The notes beneath the pieces were generated by a model. The model was not told the origin of the DNA, did not search any database, and saw only the letters and a list, made by a program, of their open reading frames with translations. A program made the position numbers and the translations under genes. Positions 6,017 to 12,362 of a DNA stretch of 14,098 nucleotides are shown piece after piece (position 1 is the first letter of the stretch; each line of letters opens with the position of its first letter). The stretch is from Planctomycetota bacterium (GTDB lineage: Bacteria; Planctomycetota; Planctomycetia; Gemmatales; Gemmataceae), in NCBI GenBank assembly GCA_016200155.1, contig JACQFG010000394.1:1-14098 (forward strand), written 5' to 3'.

Positions 6017-6214
6017 CGATTGCTTTCGGCCAGTGGTCTTTGCGAGGATCTCGATTTCGATGTCTTTGATGAATCGATCAAGTGCCTTTTTGTCCTTCAG
6101 GACGATACCATGGCCCTGGTCGATTTCGTCGAACCCCTCTTTGGCTGCGTTGCGAAGCACAGCCAACTTGGCCTTTCGCTCATACTCATGCTCTTCGGGT
6201 TTGCGCGTCGGCAT
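5987..6214 (-). CDS. Small antitoxin-like protein with a chimeric C-terminus
   Basis: 75 residues from ATG 6214, preferred because GGAG lies six bases upstream. An ATG at 6226 in the same frame overlaps the Bax1 stop (TAATG) but has no ribosome-binding site; it would add four residues. The core (YERKAKLAVLRNAAKEGFDE, then IDQGHGIVLKDKKALDRFIK) resembles the C-terminal part of ParD/RHH-type antitoxins, which often carry 'LR.AI.EG...ID.G'. No toxin is adjacent and no N-terminal DNA-binding strand is obvious, so this is a weak assignment. The final nine residues (FNVETGETE) come from the duplicated Bax1 3' end, and its stop codon interrupts that remnant. It overlaps the convergent secretin-N gene by 29 bases. 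It is probably co-transcribed with Bax1. Confidence 0.55.
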   Translation of the reverse strand: MPTRKPEEHEYERKAKLAVLRNAAKEGFDEIDQGHGIVLKDKKALDRFIKDIEIEILAKTTGRKQSFNVETGETE

Positions 6215-6225
6215 ATTCATCTCCA

Positions 6226-7443
6226 TTATGATTCTATCAGCATCTTCGCCCGTTTCGCCACCTCGTCCGGGAGCGGCATGTTACGGAAGCGCACCACGTT
6301 GTCGGGTAAACCTTCGAGTTCGCCTTCTTCGACGTTGAGCTGGTCCGACAACGCCACGATAAACGGCCGATCGGCGTGTTCGCGCAGCAGCTTGAGATGG
6401 CGCTCGACGCTGGAACGCCGCCAGAAGCCGAGGATGTCGAGCAGCACCACCTTGCCTGACGCGCGATGCACCAGGCGGTAATCGGGGACCCAGAACGTCG
6501 GGCCCAGCGCGATGATCTCGGTCTCCTCGCGGATCTCCCAGTCGGCGATCTTCTTCTGAAACATCTCGACGAACATCGGCACCTCCGGCGGCACGAACGC
6601 GCCGGTCTCCGCCTGATGCGACACCAGGCCGTCCTTCGACGACAGGTGGAAGACCTTTTCCTTGCGCTCCGTGCCCCAGCGCAGCTTCGCCTTCAACTCG
6701 AAGTCCTTGCACAGCAGCAGCGTCGGCAGGAACAAGGCGAGTTGCAAGCCGTACTTCTGCGTTGCGCTGAACAGGCTGAGCGGCCCATCGAGACGGAGCC
6801 GATAGGCGTTGCCCTTGCCCGCTTCGACGTCGCAGATGAGCCGATGAAACTTGATCTGGCGAAAGATCTGCCGATAGCGCGCCGGCGCCTCGCCGCGGAT
6901 GACGATGTCGACGCCGGTGGAGCGCAGCAGGATCGCCTGGGCCAGCGCGACGTTGTAGCGTTCGAGCAAGCGCTGCGGCGTCGTGTCCCTGAACTGCGTG
7001 AGCCGTTGCTCGGTCTTCAAGTCGGCGAACAGGCTCGCCTCGACCGTCGCGGCATCCGAGTTCAGGTCCTTCGCAATCGTGTCGATGATGTCGGCGCGTG
7101 AAAACGCTTGGCCGACCTGTTCCAGCACGATCTGCCGTGTCTTGGCCGCGGCGGCGAACACTGCCTCGCGCACCTCGTCGGGCGGCAGGCTCGATTGCGT
7201 CTCGAACTCGCAGCGGTCTTCGAGCAATTTCGCCAGCCCGTTATGAATCAACGGCTGCGGCAAATCGCCGAAGAGCTCGTCGATCTCCGCTTCGAGCTGC
7301 CCGCGCGAAGAGCCGTCGCTGGACCGAAAGACCGCAAGCAGTTCCTCGGCGACCTGCAGCCACGGGATGTCGGCGGCGTCGAGGTACTGCGGCACGATGT
7401 GATCGCGTGCAAAGCGGACACGGACGTGTTTGCCGGTGAGCAT
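6226..7443 (-). CDS. DUF790 / Bax1-like nuclease, partner of the XPB-like helicase
   Basis: 405 residues, usual length for the family. DUF790 proteins include archaeal Bax1, a nuclease that binds XPB helicase and cuts DNA near bubbles or unwound damage sites. Family segments visible: an N-terminal DUF790 start (HVRVRFARDHIVPQYLD), RYNVALAQAILLRSTGVDI (163-180), LRLDGPLSLFSATQKYGLQL (216-235) with FLP just after, and near the end the PD-(D/E)XK-like nuclease core FWVPDYRL (Asp321) followed by VVLLDILGFW (Asp336). The gene starts nine bases after the HEPN-like stop with no strong ribosome-binding site, so translation is probably coupled. The helicase gene lies on the same strand about 0.9 kb upstream, with two genes between them. 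Its last 38 codons are duplicated downstream at 5903-6016. Confidence 0.85.
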   Translation of the reverse strand: MLTGKHVRVRFARDHIVPQYLDAADIPWLQVAEELLAVFRSSDGSSRGQLEAEIDELFGDLPQPLIHNGLAKLLEDRCEFETQSSLPPDEVREAVFAAAAKTRQIVLEQVGQAFSRADIIDTIAKDLNSDAATVEASLFADLKTEQRLTQFRDTTPQRLLERYNVALAQAILLRSTGVDIVIRGEAPARYRQIFRQIKFHRLICDVEAGKGNAYRLRLDGPLSLFSATQKYGLQLALFLPTLLLCKDFELKAKLRWGTERKEKVFHLSSKDGLVSHQAETGAFVPPEVPMFVEMFQKKIADWEIREETEIIALGPTFWVPDYRLVHRASGKVVLLDILGFWRRSSVERHLKLLREHADRPFIVALSDQLNVEEGELEGLPDNVVRFRNMPLPDEVAKRAKMLIES

Positions 7444-7452
7444 GGCGGACGT

Positions 7453-7959
7453 TCATCCCAATAGATCGGTGATGGCCAGGCGCACGAGTTTCAAGAAGGT
7501 GGCTCCGTGTCGTTGCGTCAAGAGGTTCGATGGTGCAAACGTCCAATCCAGCGGCGAATGCAGGGTTTGTGCAGAGTCTTCCCAAGGGTATTCGCAGTTG
7601 TCGGGACGCCGGCCATCGCGATCGATCGATGGATTCAAGAATTCGATTTCGTTTGCCAAATGACGTGTGAAAATCAACACGCCATGCATTCCCTTCAACT
7701 GCTTTTTCACGAGGACCATCTGTTCACGAATAACGACGGGCAAGGGGCCCGAGATGAAGCCGTGGCTGGTCTGAAGCAGATCGGGCAGCGTTCCCCTCTG
7801 GATGAGATGAGCCTTGCAGAGCTTTTCACAGGCCATCTGCAAGAACAACAGTTTGTGGCACTCCGGAACAGGTTGATCTTGCAGTGTCTTCCAAGTGCTG
7901 AAATCCGCGTCGGCCTGGCGCGCGTAACCATTGGCCCATTGGTCAGCATTCGCCATCAT
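7453..7959 (-). CDS. HEPN-like protein of unknown function
   Basis: 168 residues. The start ATG at 7959 overlaps the upstream TGA (ATGA); a second ATG follows at once, and GAGG lies just before. The first half has the all-helical pattern of HEPN-domain proteins: YARQADADFSTWKTLQ (13-28) then CHKLLFLQMACEKLCKAHLI (34-53), comparable to the 'QQA.EK.LKA.L' helix of that fold. The second half (LANEIEFLNPSIDRDGRRPD, NCEYPWED, LDWTFAPSNLLT) looks like a conserved unnamed family. The R-x4-6-H ribonuclease motif of HEPN toxins is not evident, so catalysis is doubtful. It lies between the XPB-like helicase and Bax1, tightly packed with Bax1 (gap nine bases). An accessory or regulatory role in the helicase-nuclease unit is an inference. 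Confidence 0.7.
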   Translation of the reverse strand: MMANADQWANGYARQADADFSTWKTLQDQPVPECHKLLFLQMACEKLCKAHLIQRGTLPDLLQTSHGFISGPLPVVIREQMVLVKKQLKGMHGVLIFTRHLANEIEFLNPSIDRDGRRPDNCEYPWEDSAQTLHSPLDWTFAPSNLLTQRHGATFLKLVRLAITDLLG

Positions 7960-8297
7960 TTGACCTCGGTCGTTTCCGCTGGTCGCTGAATTTCATCGCC
8001 GATCTTCCATCCGTCGGGTAACTTCAGCTCCTTGGATTTGACCTTTTCATACTCTTCGGGAGTGACCTCGACAATAATGCACGGGTAGGGAATCACGGCG
8101 TTCGCGCCAAAATACAGCGGCATGATCCCGCCGGGGACCGTGTATTCGTTTACCTCCAGCAACATGATTCTTTCCGGGTTCTGCTTTGCTTGTTTGGTGC
8201 GAAGCCGAAAGATGTGCTGCATTCCCGGCTCCAATTCAAAATGCTTATTAGCCAGGTCGCTGGCGACCTCATCGACGGTCGGGATTTTTTTCTTCAT
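7956..8297 (-). CDS. Unknown 113-residue protein in the XPB-Bax1 operon
   Basis: Start at ATG 8297 (CGAGA about nine bases before); a GTG at 8315 would add six residues but has no ribosome-binding site. The sequence is Lys/Glu-rich and soluble, with an N-terminal helix (MKKKIPTVDEVASDLANKHF), a central strand-rich part (HIFRLRTKQ, RIMLLEVNEYTVPGGIMPLY) and a C-terminal segment (PCIIVEVTPEEYEKVKSKEL, LPDGWKIGDEI). No signal peptide, membrane segment or known motif is seen. It overlaps the HEPN-like gene by four bases (ATGA) and begins 86 bases after the helicase stop. The coupling with the HEPN-like gene suggests the two products act together. I do not recognise the family. Confidence 0.7.
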   Translation of the reverse strand: MKKKIPTVDEVASDLANKHFELEPGMQHIFRLRTKQAKQNPERIMLLEVNEYTVPGGIMPLYFGANAVIPYPCIIVEVTPEEYEKVKSKELKLPDGWKIGDEIQRPAETTEVK

Positions 8298-8383
8298 GAT
8301 GAACGTCTCGTGCACGGAACGTTGGAGAATCTACCTCAGTCATACCGTGGAGTATTCTTGCCGTCAAGTTGCAACAGGTATGC

Positions 8384-9796
8384 CTATTGATACGCCCCAT
8401 GCTGCCGCCGGCGTTCGCTGGTAAACTCCTCCGCAGTATCGCGCGTCACCACTTCGTACAGCAATGCTTGCTTCTCGCCATGTTTGCGCAAGAGCCGGCC
8501 CAGGCGCTGGACGTGTTCGCGGACGCTGCCAGTGCCGGACAGGATGATCCCGACACTCGCTGCGGGAACATCGACGCCTTCGTTGAGCACCTGGCTCGTG
8601 ACGACGACGTTGTACTCGCCCGTCTGGAATCGCGCGAGAATCTGCTGGCGTTCCTTCGTCTTCGTTTGATGCGTGATCGCCGGCACCAGGAAGCGCCGCG
8701 CGATCTGGTAGACGCTGGCGTTGTCGTACGTGAAGATGATGGTCCGATCGAGCGCGTGGCGGTGCAGCAAATCGTCGAGCAACTCGATCTTCGCAGGAGC
8801 GGCGAGCGATAGCCGTTTCTGCTCACGATACGCCTGGAACGCGGCCCGGCCGTCGGGATGCCGGCACGTCTCCTGAATGAATCGCTGCCATCCTTGCGGC
8901 GAGCCCATCGAGATGCCGCGGGCTTGCACGAAGTCGCGGTAGGTTGTGCGGGCCTTCGTGTAGCGTTCCATCTCCGCGGGCGTCAGATCGACGTCGATGC
9001 GGACGACGCGATACTCGGCCAGGAATTCACCCGCAAGCTGCTTGATCTCGCGGCGATAGACGATCGGCCCGATCAACTCGGGATAGAACGCCTCCGCGCC
9101 GTCGGCACGCTCCGGCGTCGCGGTCAGGCCGAGCCGATACGGCGCGATGGCGCCGACCGCGGCAAACTGATAGCTCGGGCTCGGCAGGTGATGGCACTCG
9201 TCGAACACGACCAGCCCGAAGCGATTGCCCCAGCGTTCGAGATGGATGTACGCGGAGTCGTAGGTGGTTACGGTGAGCGGCTGGAAGTCGTAGTATCCGC
9301 CGCCGATCAGACCGACCGCCGCTTGCGGCTTAGCGCTCGCAGGGTCCACTGCGAGCGCTAAGCCGCAAGCGGCAGTCAACTCACCGTACCACGGGTTCAT
9401 GAGCGGAATGGTCGGCGTGATCACCCGCGGCGGCCGGCCGACGTGGGCGATCGCCAGCAGCGCGACAAACGTCTTGCCGGTGCCGGTCGGCAGCACGACG
9501 ACGCCCCGGCCCCCCGCGTTCCACCAGGTCGTCAGCGCTTCCTGCTGATGCGGAAACGGCGTCCGCGTCGAACGCAGCTTGCACTCCAGCGGCTGATAGG
9601 CGCGCGCGTCGTCGGTGAAGTCGATCTTCTTGTCACGCAACGTTTCAACGATGGCGCGATAATGGCGAGCCTCCGTGCGATAGACGGCGGTACGTTCGTC
9701 GAACCGGCAACCCGGCAGCGATTCGACCAGCGCATCGGGAGCGTGGGAGAGGATCAGGGTGCCGGCGTCGAACTGGATTCGCAGGGGGTCGGACAT
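8384..9796 (-). CDS. XPB/ERCC3-like SF2 DNA helicase
   Basis: 470 residues from ATG 9796; a GTG at 9817 would add seven residues but runs toward the upstream palindrome. XPB-type helicases open DNA in nucleotide excision repair; in archaea they pair with Bax1. Order: N-terminal substrate-recognition-like domain (about 1-75); HQQEALTTWW with Walker A LPTGTGKT (102-109, Lys108); TPTIPLMNPW; motif II DECHHLPS (199-206); LTATPERADG (224-233), which resembles the XPB motif III/RED region; a helical thumb-like insert (about 273-330); and the second RecA domain with TSQVLNEGVDVPA (400-412) and motif VI QRLGRLLRKH (430-439). Between ELTAA and VGLIGGG about 19 residues (CGLALAVDPASAKPQA and neighbours) are encoded by a perfect palindrome and look inserted. 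It heads the unit leading to Bax1. Confidence 0.9.
   Translation of the reverse strand: MSDPLRIQFDAGTLILSHAPDALVESLPGCRFDERTAVYRTEARHYRAIVETLRDKKIDFTDDARAYQPLECKLRSTRTPFPHQQEALTTWWNAGGRGVVVLPTGTGKTFVALLAIAHVGRPPRVITPTIPLMNPWYGELTAACGLALAVDPASAKPQAAVGLIGGGYYDFQPLTVTTYDSAYIHLERWGNRFGLVVFDECHHLPSPSYQFAAVGAIAPYRLGLTATPERADGAEAFYPELIGPIVYRREIKQLAGEFLAEYRVVRIDVDLTPAEMERYTKARTTYRDFVQARGISMGSPQGWQRFIQETCRHPDGRAAFQAYREQKRLSLAAPAKIELLDDLLHRHALDRTIIFTYDNASVYQIARRFLVPAITHQTKTKERQQILARFQTGEYNVVVTSQVLNEGVDVPAASVGIILSGTGSVREHVQRLGRLLRKHGEKQALLYEVVTRDTAEEFTSERRRQHGAYQ
9318..9373. repeat. Perfect palindromic element inside the XPB-like coding sequence
   Basis: Arms 9318-9341 and 9350-9373 are exact reverse complements (24 base pairs) around an 8-base loop, GGGTCCAC. 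Each arm carries CCGCTTGCGG and TAGCGCTCGCA. In the helicase frame it has no stop, although other frames do (TAG/TAA), so only some insertion phases are tolerated. Its composition resembles the intergenic palindrome at 10815-10893 (shared CCGCAAGC). Confidence 0.9.
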
Positions 9797-9810
9797 TGTG
9801 TTCCATGCTC

Positions 9811-9890
9811 GGAACACTAATTCCCACTAATCCGCGCTAATCGGATTCCCTTTGGTCACATTAGCGAGGATTAGTGTAGATTAGTGTTCC
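9811..9890. repeat. Imperfect palindrome built of ACTAATC-type repeats
   Basis: Arms 9811-9841 and 9860-9890 (31 bases) are inverted repeats with about four mismatches around an 18-base spacer. Each arm starts GGAACACTAAT and repeats (A)CTAAT three times at about 11-base steps, so the element is both palindromic and tandem. It fills the 96-base gap between the isochorismatase stop (9893) and the helicase start (9796). It could be a mobile repeat, a regulator site or a terminator-like structure. Confidence 0.85.
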
Positions 9891-9892
9891 AC

Positions 9893-10795
9893 TCAATTCG
9901 GGTCCGCCTTGAACTTGAACGTCTTGCCGCCGATGATCTGGTCGCTGGTGATCGTCGGGCAGACGAACTTCTCGATGTGCTCGATGATCAGCTCGGTGCC
10001 CTTGTAGTGGTTGACGTACGGCGCCATCTTCGGGTTGTACATCGTATCGGTCATGTCGCGGACCAGGACGACGTTCTTGCCGTTCTTGGCCATCTGACGC
10101 AAGCCGAACGGGCGGCCCAGGACGCACATATTGGTGTGGACGCCGAGGATGATGACGTTGTTGATCTTGCGGGCTTCAAGCACGTTCCAGATCTCGTCCC
10201 CCTTGTCGCTGACGATGTCGATGTCGTGCATCTTGAGGACCGCGATCTGCGCCAGCCACGGCGAGCCCGGCTTGCGGCCCATCTTGATGAGGGCTTGCTT
10301 GTGCTTCTCCTGCTCGACGGGGTCGGAGTCGCAGCCACCGTCGGAGGCGTCGAGCGGGTACTTGCCCTTCTTCTCGTTGTCGATCATGTGGCACCAGACG
10401 CCGATGTCCTTGGGCAGGTTCTTGGCGCGCGGAGCATCCTGAGCGCGAATGCGGCCCGGATGGTCCTTGTAGGCGTCCATGCAGCTCGACGGGGCGTGAA
10501 TGATGGTCATGCCCATCGCGCGGCACTTTTCGAGCACCTCGTTCATGCGCGGGGCCATCTCATTGACGCGCACGACGGCGTTGTAGCAATGATGCGTGTC
10601 CCACATGTCGATGACGATGACGGCCGTTTCCTTCGGGGCCCAGACGCGCGTCAGCGTCTCGACCTTGTAATCGGTCTTCTTGTCGGGCGTGTCGAACGGC
10701 GTGCGTTTGCGGATGGTCAGGTCGAGGTCCTTGCCGCCGGCGTGGATGAAGGACATCGGCAGGACGCAGGCGAGGGAGATGATCAGGAATCGCAT
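9893..10795 (-). CDS. Secreted isochorismatase-family cysteine hydrolase
   Basis: 300 residues from ATG 10795, chosen because GAGGAA lies four bases upstream and a signal peptide follows (RFLIISLACVLPMSFIHAG). A longer frame to 10855 would start inside a palindrome. The isochorismatase-like fold uses an Asp-Lys-Cys triad; here the candidates are Asp63 in AVIVIDMWDTHHC and Cys224 in LGVHTNMCVLGRPFG, with a Lys between them not pinned down. This large hydrolase superfamily also includes nicotinamidases and carbamoylases. The sequence differs from cytoplasmic enzymes in its export signal and long insert (about 110-185). Export of this fold is unusual in most bacteria but fits planctomycetes. Lies downstream of the DUF6807 gene, separated by a palindrome. 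Substrate unknown. Confidence 0.85.
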   Translation of the reverse strand: MRFLIISLACVLPMSFIHAGGKDLDLTIRKRTPFDTPDKKTDYKVETLTRVWAPKETAVIVIDMWDTHHCYNAVVRVNEMAPRMNEVLEKCRAMGMTIIHAPSSCMDAYKDHPGRIRAQDAPRAKNLPKDIGVWCHMIDNEKKGKYPLDASDGGCDSDPVEQEKHKQALIKMGRKPGSPWLAQIAVLKMHDIDIVSDKGDEIWNVLEARKINNVIILGVHTNMCVLGRPFGLRQMAKNGKNVVLVRDMTDTMYNPKMAPYVNHYKGTELIIEHIEKFVCPTITSDQIIGGKTFKFKADPN

Positions 10796-10814
10796 GGGTT
10801 CCTCGGAATAATGC

Positions 10815-10893
10815 CGTAGCCGCAAGCTGCCAGCTTGCGAGCTGTAGATCAACATCGAGATTCAAGCTCGCAAGCTGGCAGCTTGCGGCTACG
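10815..10893. repeat. Perfect nested palindrome between two secreted-protein genes
   Basis: Arms 10815-10843 and 10865-10893 (29 bases) are exact reverse complements with a 21-base spacer. Each arm is itself a palindrome, CGCAAGCTG-C-CAGCTTGCG, so the element can form a large hairpin or a cloverleaf. It follows the DUF6807 stop by nine bases on the minus strand, and could end or stabilise that transcript. Confidence 0.9.
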
Positions 10894-10901
10894 AGAGACA
10901 T

Positions 10902-11771
10902 TCATTTTATGGCGCTGAACGCTTTCGATTCGGCTTCGACCTGCTCTTGCTGAAATTCGCCGGTGTAGACCATGAAGCGATAACGCAACACCACGCTCGC
11001 GCCCTTTGCGATTTTCCAGGCGCCGGCGCGGCTTGGCGACGGGCCGACGCCGAGCTGGCCGTCGACGCGCCATGGCGCCGCGTCATGCGACATCACGGCG
11101 ATGTGCCCGGCGTCTTTGCGGCCATCGACCGTCATGCCGATATCGACCCAGCGGGCCTTCTGTCCCTCGGCTTTGGCGTTCTCGTGGCCCTCGCTGTTGA
11201 TCGCTTTTGCGCCAACCTGATTCTTGAACGGCATGCGCAGGAACAGGCCGCCGTAATCGTGCTTGTCGAACGTCACGTCGGTCTCGGCTTTCAGCGTCAG
11301 GGTCAGGTCGATGAGGTACGACTTGGTGAAATCGCGGAAGAGCCAGGCTTGCGTCTCGGTGAGCTGGGCGTCCTTGTCCTTGTCGAGCAGCTCGTAGGTG
11401 CTGGTCCAGCGGACGCCTTGCGAATCGTTCTTCCAGTCGAAGGCGCGTCGGCGAAAATGATCGCCGCCGCGGTTGTGGAAGTAATCGCGGCCGTTGACTT
11501 TCAGGAAGCCGACGTAGATGCCGGTCTGGTGCTTGTGATGGCCCGGGGCGAACTCGGTGAGCACGCCCTTGCCGTCGGGAGCGAGCAGCGGATGGACGTA
11601 GGATCGGCCATCGACGGGCGCGTTGAACGCGAAGATCGGCGTATCGACGCCGGGGCGATGGATCGAGATGCCGCCGTCCTTGATGACTTCGACGCGCACG
11701 TTGGAGTCGGCGAGTAACGAGAACGGGATGGAAAGAAGAACGCAAAGGCCGAGCGAGGAGCGGATGAGCAT
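10902..11771 (-). CDS. Secreted DUF6807 (PmoA-like) protein
   Basis: 289 residues from ATG 11771, which has GGAGG about ten bases upstream and starts a signal peptide (LIRSSLGLCVLLSIPFSLLA). The longer frame to 11834 lacks these. Recognisable DUF6807 segments: ISIHRPGVDTPIFAFNAP, SYVHPLLAPDGKGVLTEFAP, GHHKHQTGIYVGF, DYFHNRGGDHF, and late RWVDIGMTVDG and DAAPWRVDGQLGVGPSPSR. The family is annotated 'PmoA family' in many planctomycete genomes, but it is a beta-rich extracellular protein with no established enzyme activity that I know of. It is not a methane mono-oxygenase subunit in the usual membrane sense. His-rich clusters could bind metal or sugar. It is followed by a palindrome and then the isochorismatase gene. 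Confidence 0.85.
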   Translation of the reverse strand: MLIRSSLGLCVLLSIPFSLLADSNVRVEVIKDGGISIHRPGVDTPIFAFNAPVDGRSYVHPLLAPDGKGVLTEFAPGHHKHQTGIYVGFLKVNGRDYFHNRGGDHFRRRAFDWKNDSQGVRWTSTYELLDKDKDAQLTETQAWLFRDFTKSYLIDLTLTLKAETDVTFDKHDYGGLFLRMPFKNQVGAKAINSEGHENAKAEGQKARWVDIGMTVDGRKDAGHIAVMSHDAAPWRVDGQLGVGPSPSRAGAWKIAKGASVVLRYRFMVYTGEFQQEQVEAESKAFSAIK

Positions 11772-11866
11772 TGAGGAGCCTCCATGGGCGGTACTTGATC
11801 CTTCGATGAGAACACGAGGACGGGCCGAAATCAACCGAAAAGCGGGTAATGTCTCAGTCTGCTGAA

Positions 11867-11929
11867 TTCGTGGGGCACGTTTTCAACGTGCCGCTGCCTC
11901 AGGGGCACGTTGAAAACGTACCCCACGAA
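11867..11929. repeat. Near-perfect palindrome upstream of the DUF6807 gene
   Basis: Arms 11867-11892 and 11904-11929 (26 bases) are reverse complements with one mismatch (C11876 against A11920) around an 11-base loop. The arm reads TTCGTGGGG(C/T)ACGTTTTC then AACGTGCC. Its sequence is unlike the palindromes at 9318, 9811 and 10815. It lies about 95 bases upstream of the DUF6807 start. Confidence 0.9.
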
Positions 11930-12147
11930 ACTGAGGGCGTGCGGATTCGTCCATTCGTCCACGGACACCCATCCATCCGTGGAAGCAATGGAAGAAATGG
12001 ATCAATCCACGTGCGCAGTGATCGACGACCTGTCGGAGGACGTGCCTGGATGTCAAGCAATTCCTGCACGCAAAATAGACGTTCAGAAACCAACCGGCTA
12101 CGCTGGCGAAAAGTTCATGTTCTGTAAAGTATTGGTGTATTTGATAT
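11930..12147. other. Gene-poor stretch upstream of the ammonium transporter promoter
   Basis: About 220 bases without convincing coding sequence; the short frames here are not protein-like. It holds one small inverted repeat, TCCACGGA (11958-11965) with TCCGTGGA (11976-11983), and is less GC-rich toward its end. The full gap between gene starts 11771 (-) and 12363 (+) is about 590 bases, including the palindrome, promoter candidate and hairpin listed separately. Confidence 0.5.
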
Positions 12148-12166
12148 TGCGACAAATGCGGTCGCA
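12148..12166 (+). promoter_or_regulatory. Dyad TGCGAC-N7-GTCGCA upstream of the ammonium transporter
   Basis: Perfect six-base inverted repeat with a seven-base spacer, overlapping two direct copies of ACAAATGC (12152-12159 and 12166-12173). It ends 11 bases before the -24/-12 candidate. It could be a regulator site. It is close to but not the same as the NtrC consensus, and it is nearer the promoter than most enhancer sites. Confidence 0.35.
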
Positions 12167-12176
12167 CAAATGCCTT

Positions 12177-12191
12177 TGGCATCGCAGCTGC
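12177..12191 (+). promoter_or_regulatory. Candidate sigma-54 (-24/-12) promoter for the ammonium transporter
   Basis: TGGCATCGCAGCTGC keeps the invariant GG and GC with the exact sigma-54 spacing and matches TGGCA and TGC of the consensus TGGCACG-N4-TTGC. Three of the eleven specified positions differ. Nitrogen-controlled sigma-54 promoters are common for ammonium transporters. It would give a leader of about 160 bases before the TTG start at 12363. Confidence 0.45.
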
Positions 12192-12230
12192 CTATGATGG
12201 GAGAATTGGTTCCATTCCTCTCCGTGGGAC

Positions 12231-12275
12231 TGCGACGGGCCGTGGGAAATCTGTTCCCGCCGGTCCGTGGTCGCA
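12231..12275 (+). other. Structured leader hairpin in the ammonium transporter mRNA
   Basis: TGCGAC and GGGCCG (12231-12242) pair with CGGTCC (12261-12266, one G-U) and GTCGCA (12270-12275), with a three-base bulge. An inner stem GGGAA (12244-12248) pairs with TTCCC (12254-12258) around a five-base loop. The outer arms repeat the dyad at 12148-12166. No known riboswitch fold was recognised. Confidence 0.45.
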
Positions 12276-12362
12276 TTTCCAGGTTCCCTCCGCTCGGCGG
12301 CAGGGGCGGTCGCGAGGGATGAGCCGACCCGCCTTGCCGACGCACGTTTTGGAGGGATTGAC

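Noticed and set aside
9318..9373. Intrinsic terminator reading of the helicase palindrome
   Set aside because: No T-run follows either arm, and it lies inside an intact reading frame with downstream motifs preserved.
9884..10819. 311-codon frame on + opposite the isochorismatase gene
   Set aside because: Asp/Val/His-rich antisense shadow; the minus strand frame has a signal peptide and catalytic residues.
10902..11771. Particulate methane mono-oxygenase subunit
   Set aside because: The family name 'PmoA' is historical; the protein has one signal peptide, no set of membrane helices, and no pmoB or pmoC genes nearby.
9311..11930. CRISPR array
   Set aside because: The repeats here are isolated inverted repeats of different sequence, without regular spacers; no cas genes are present.
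11883..12182. 99-codon frame on - in the amt upstream region
   Set aside because: Begins in the promoter region and ends in a palindrome; no ribosome-binding site or family signal.
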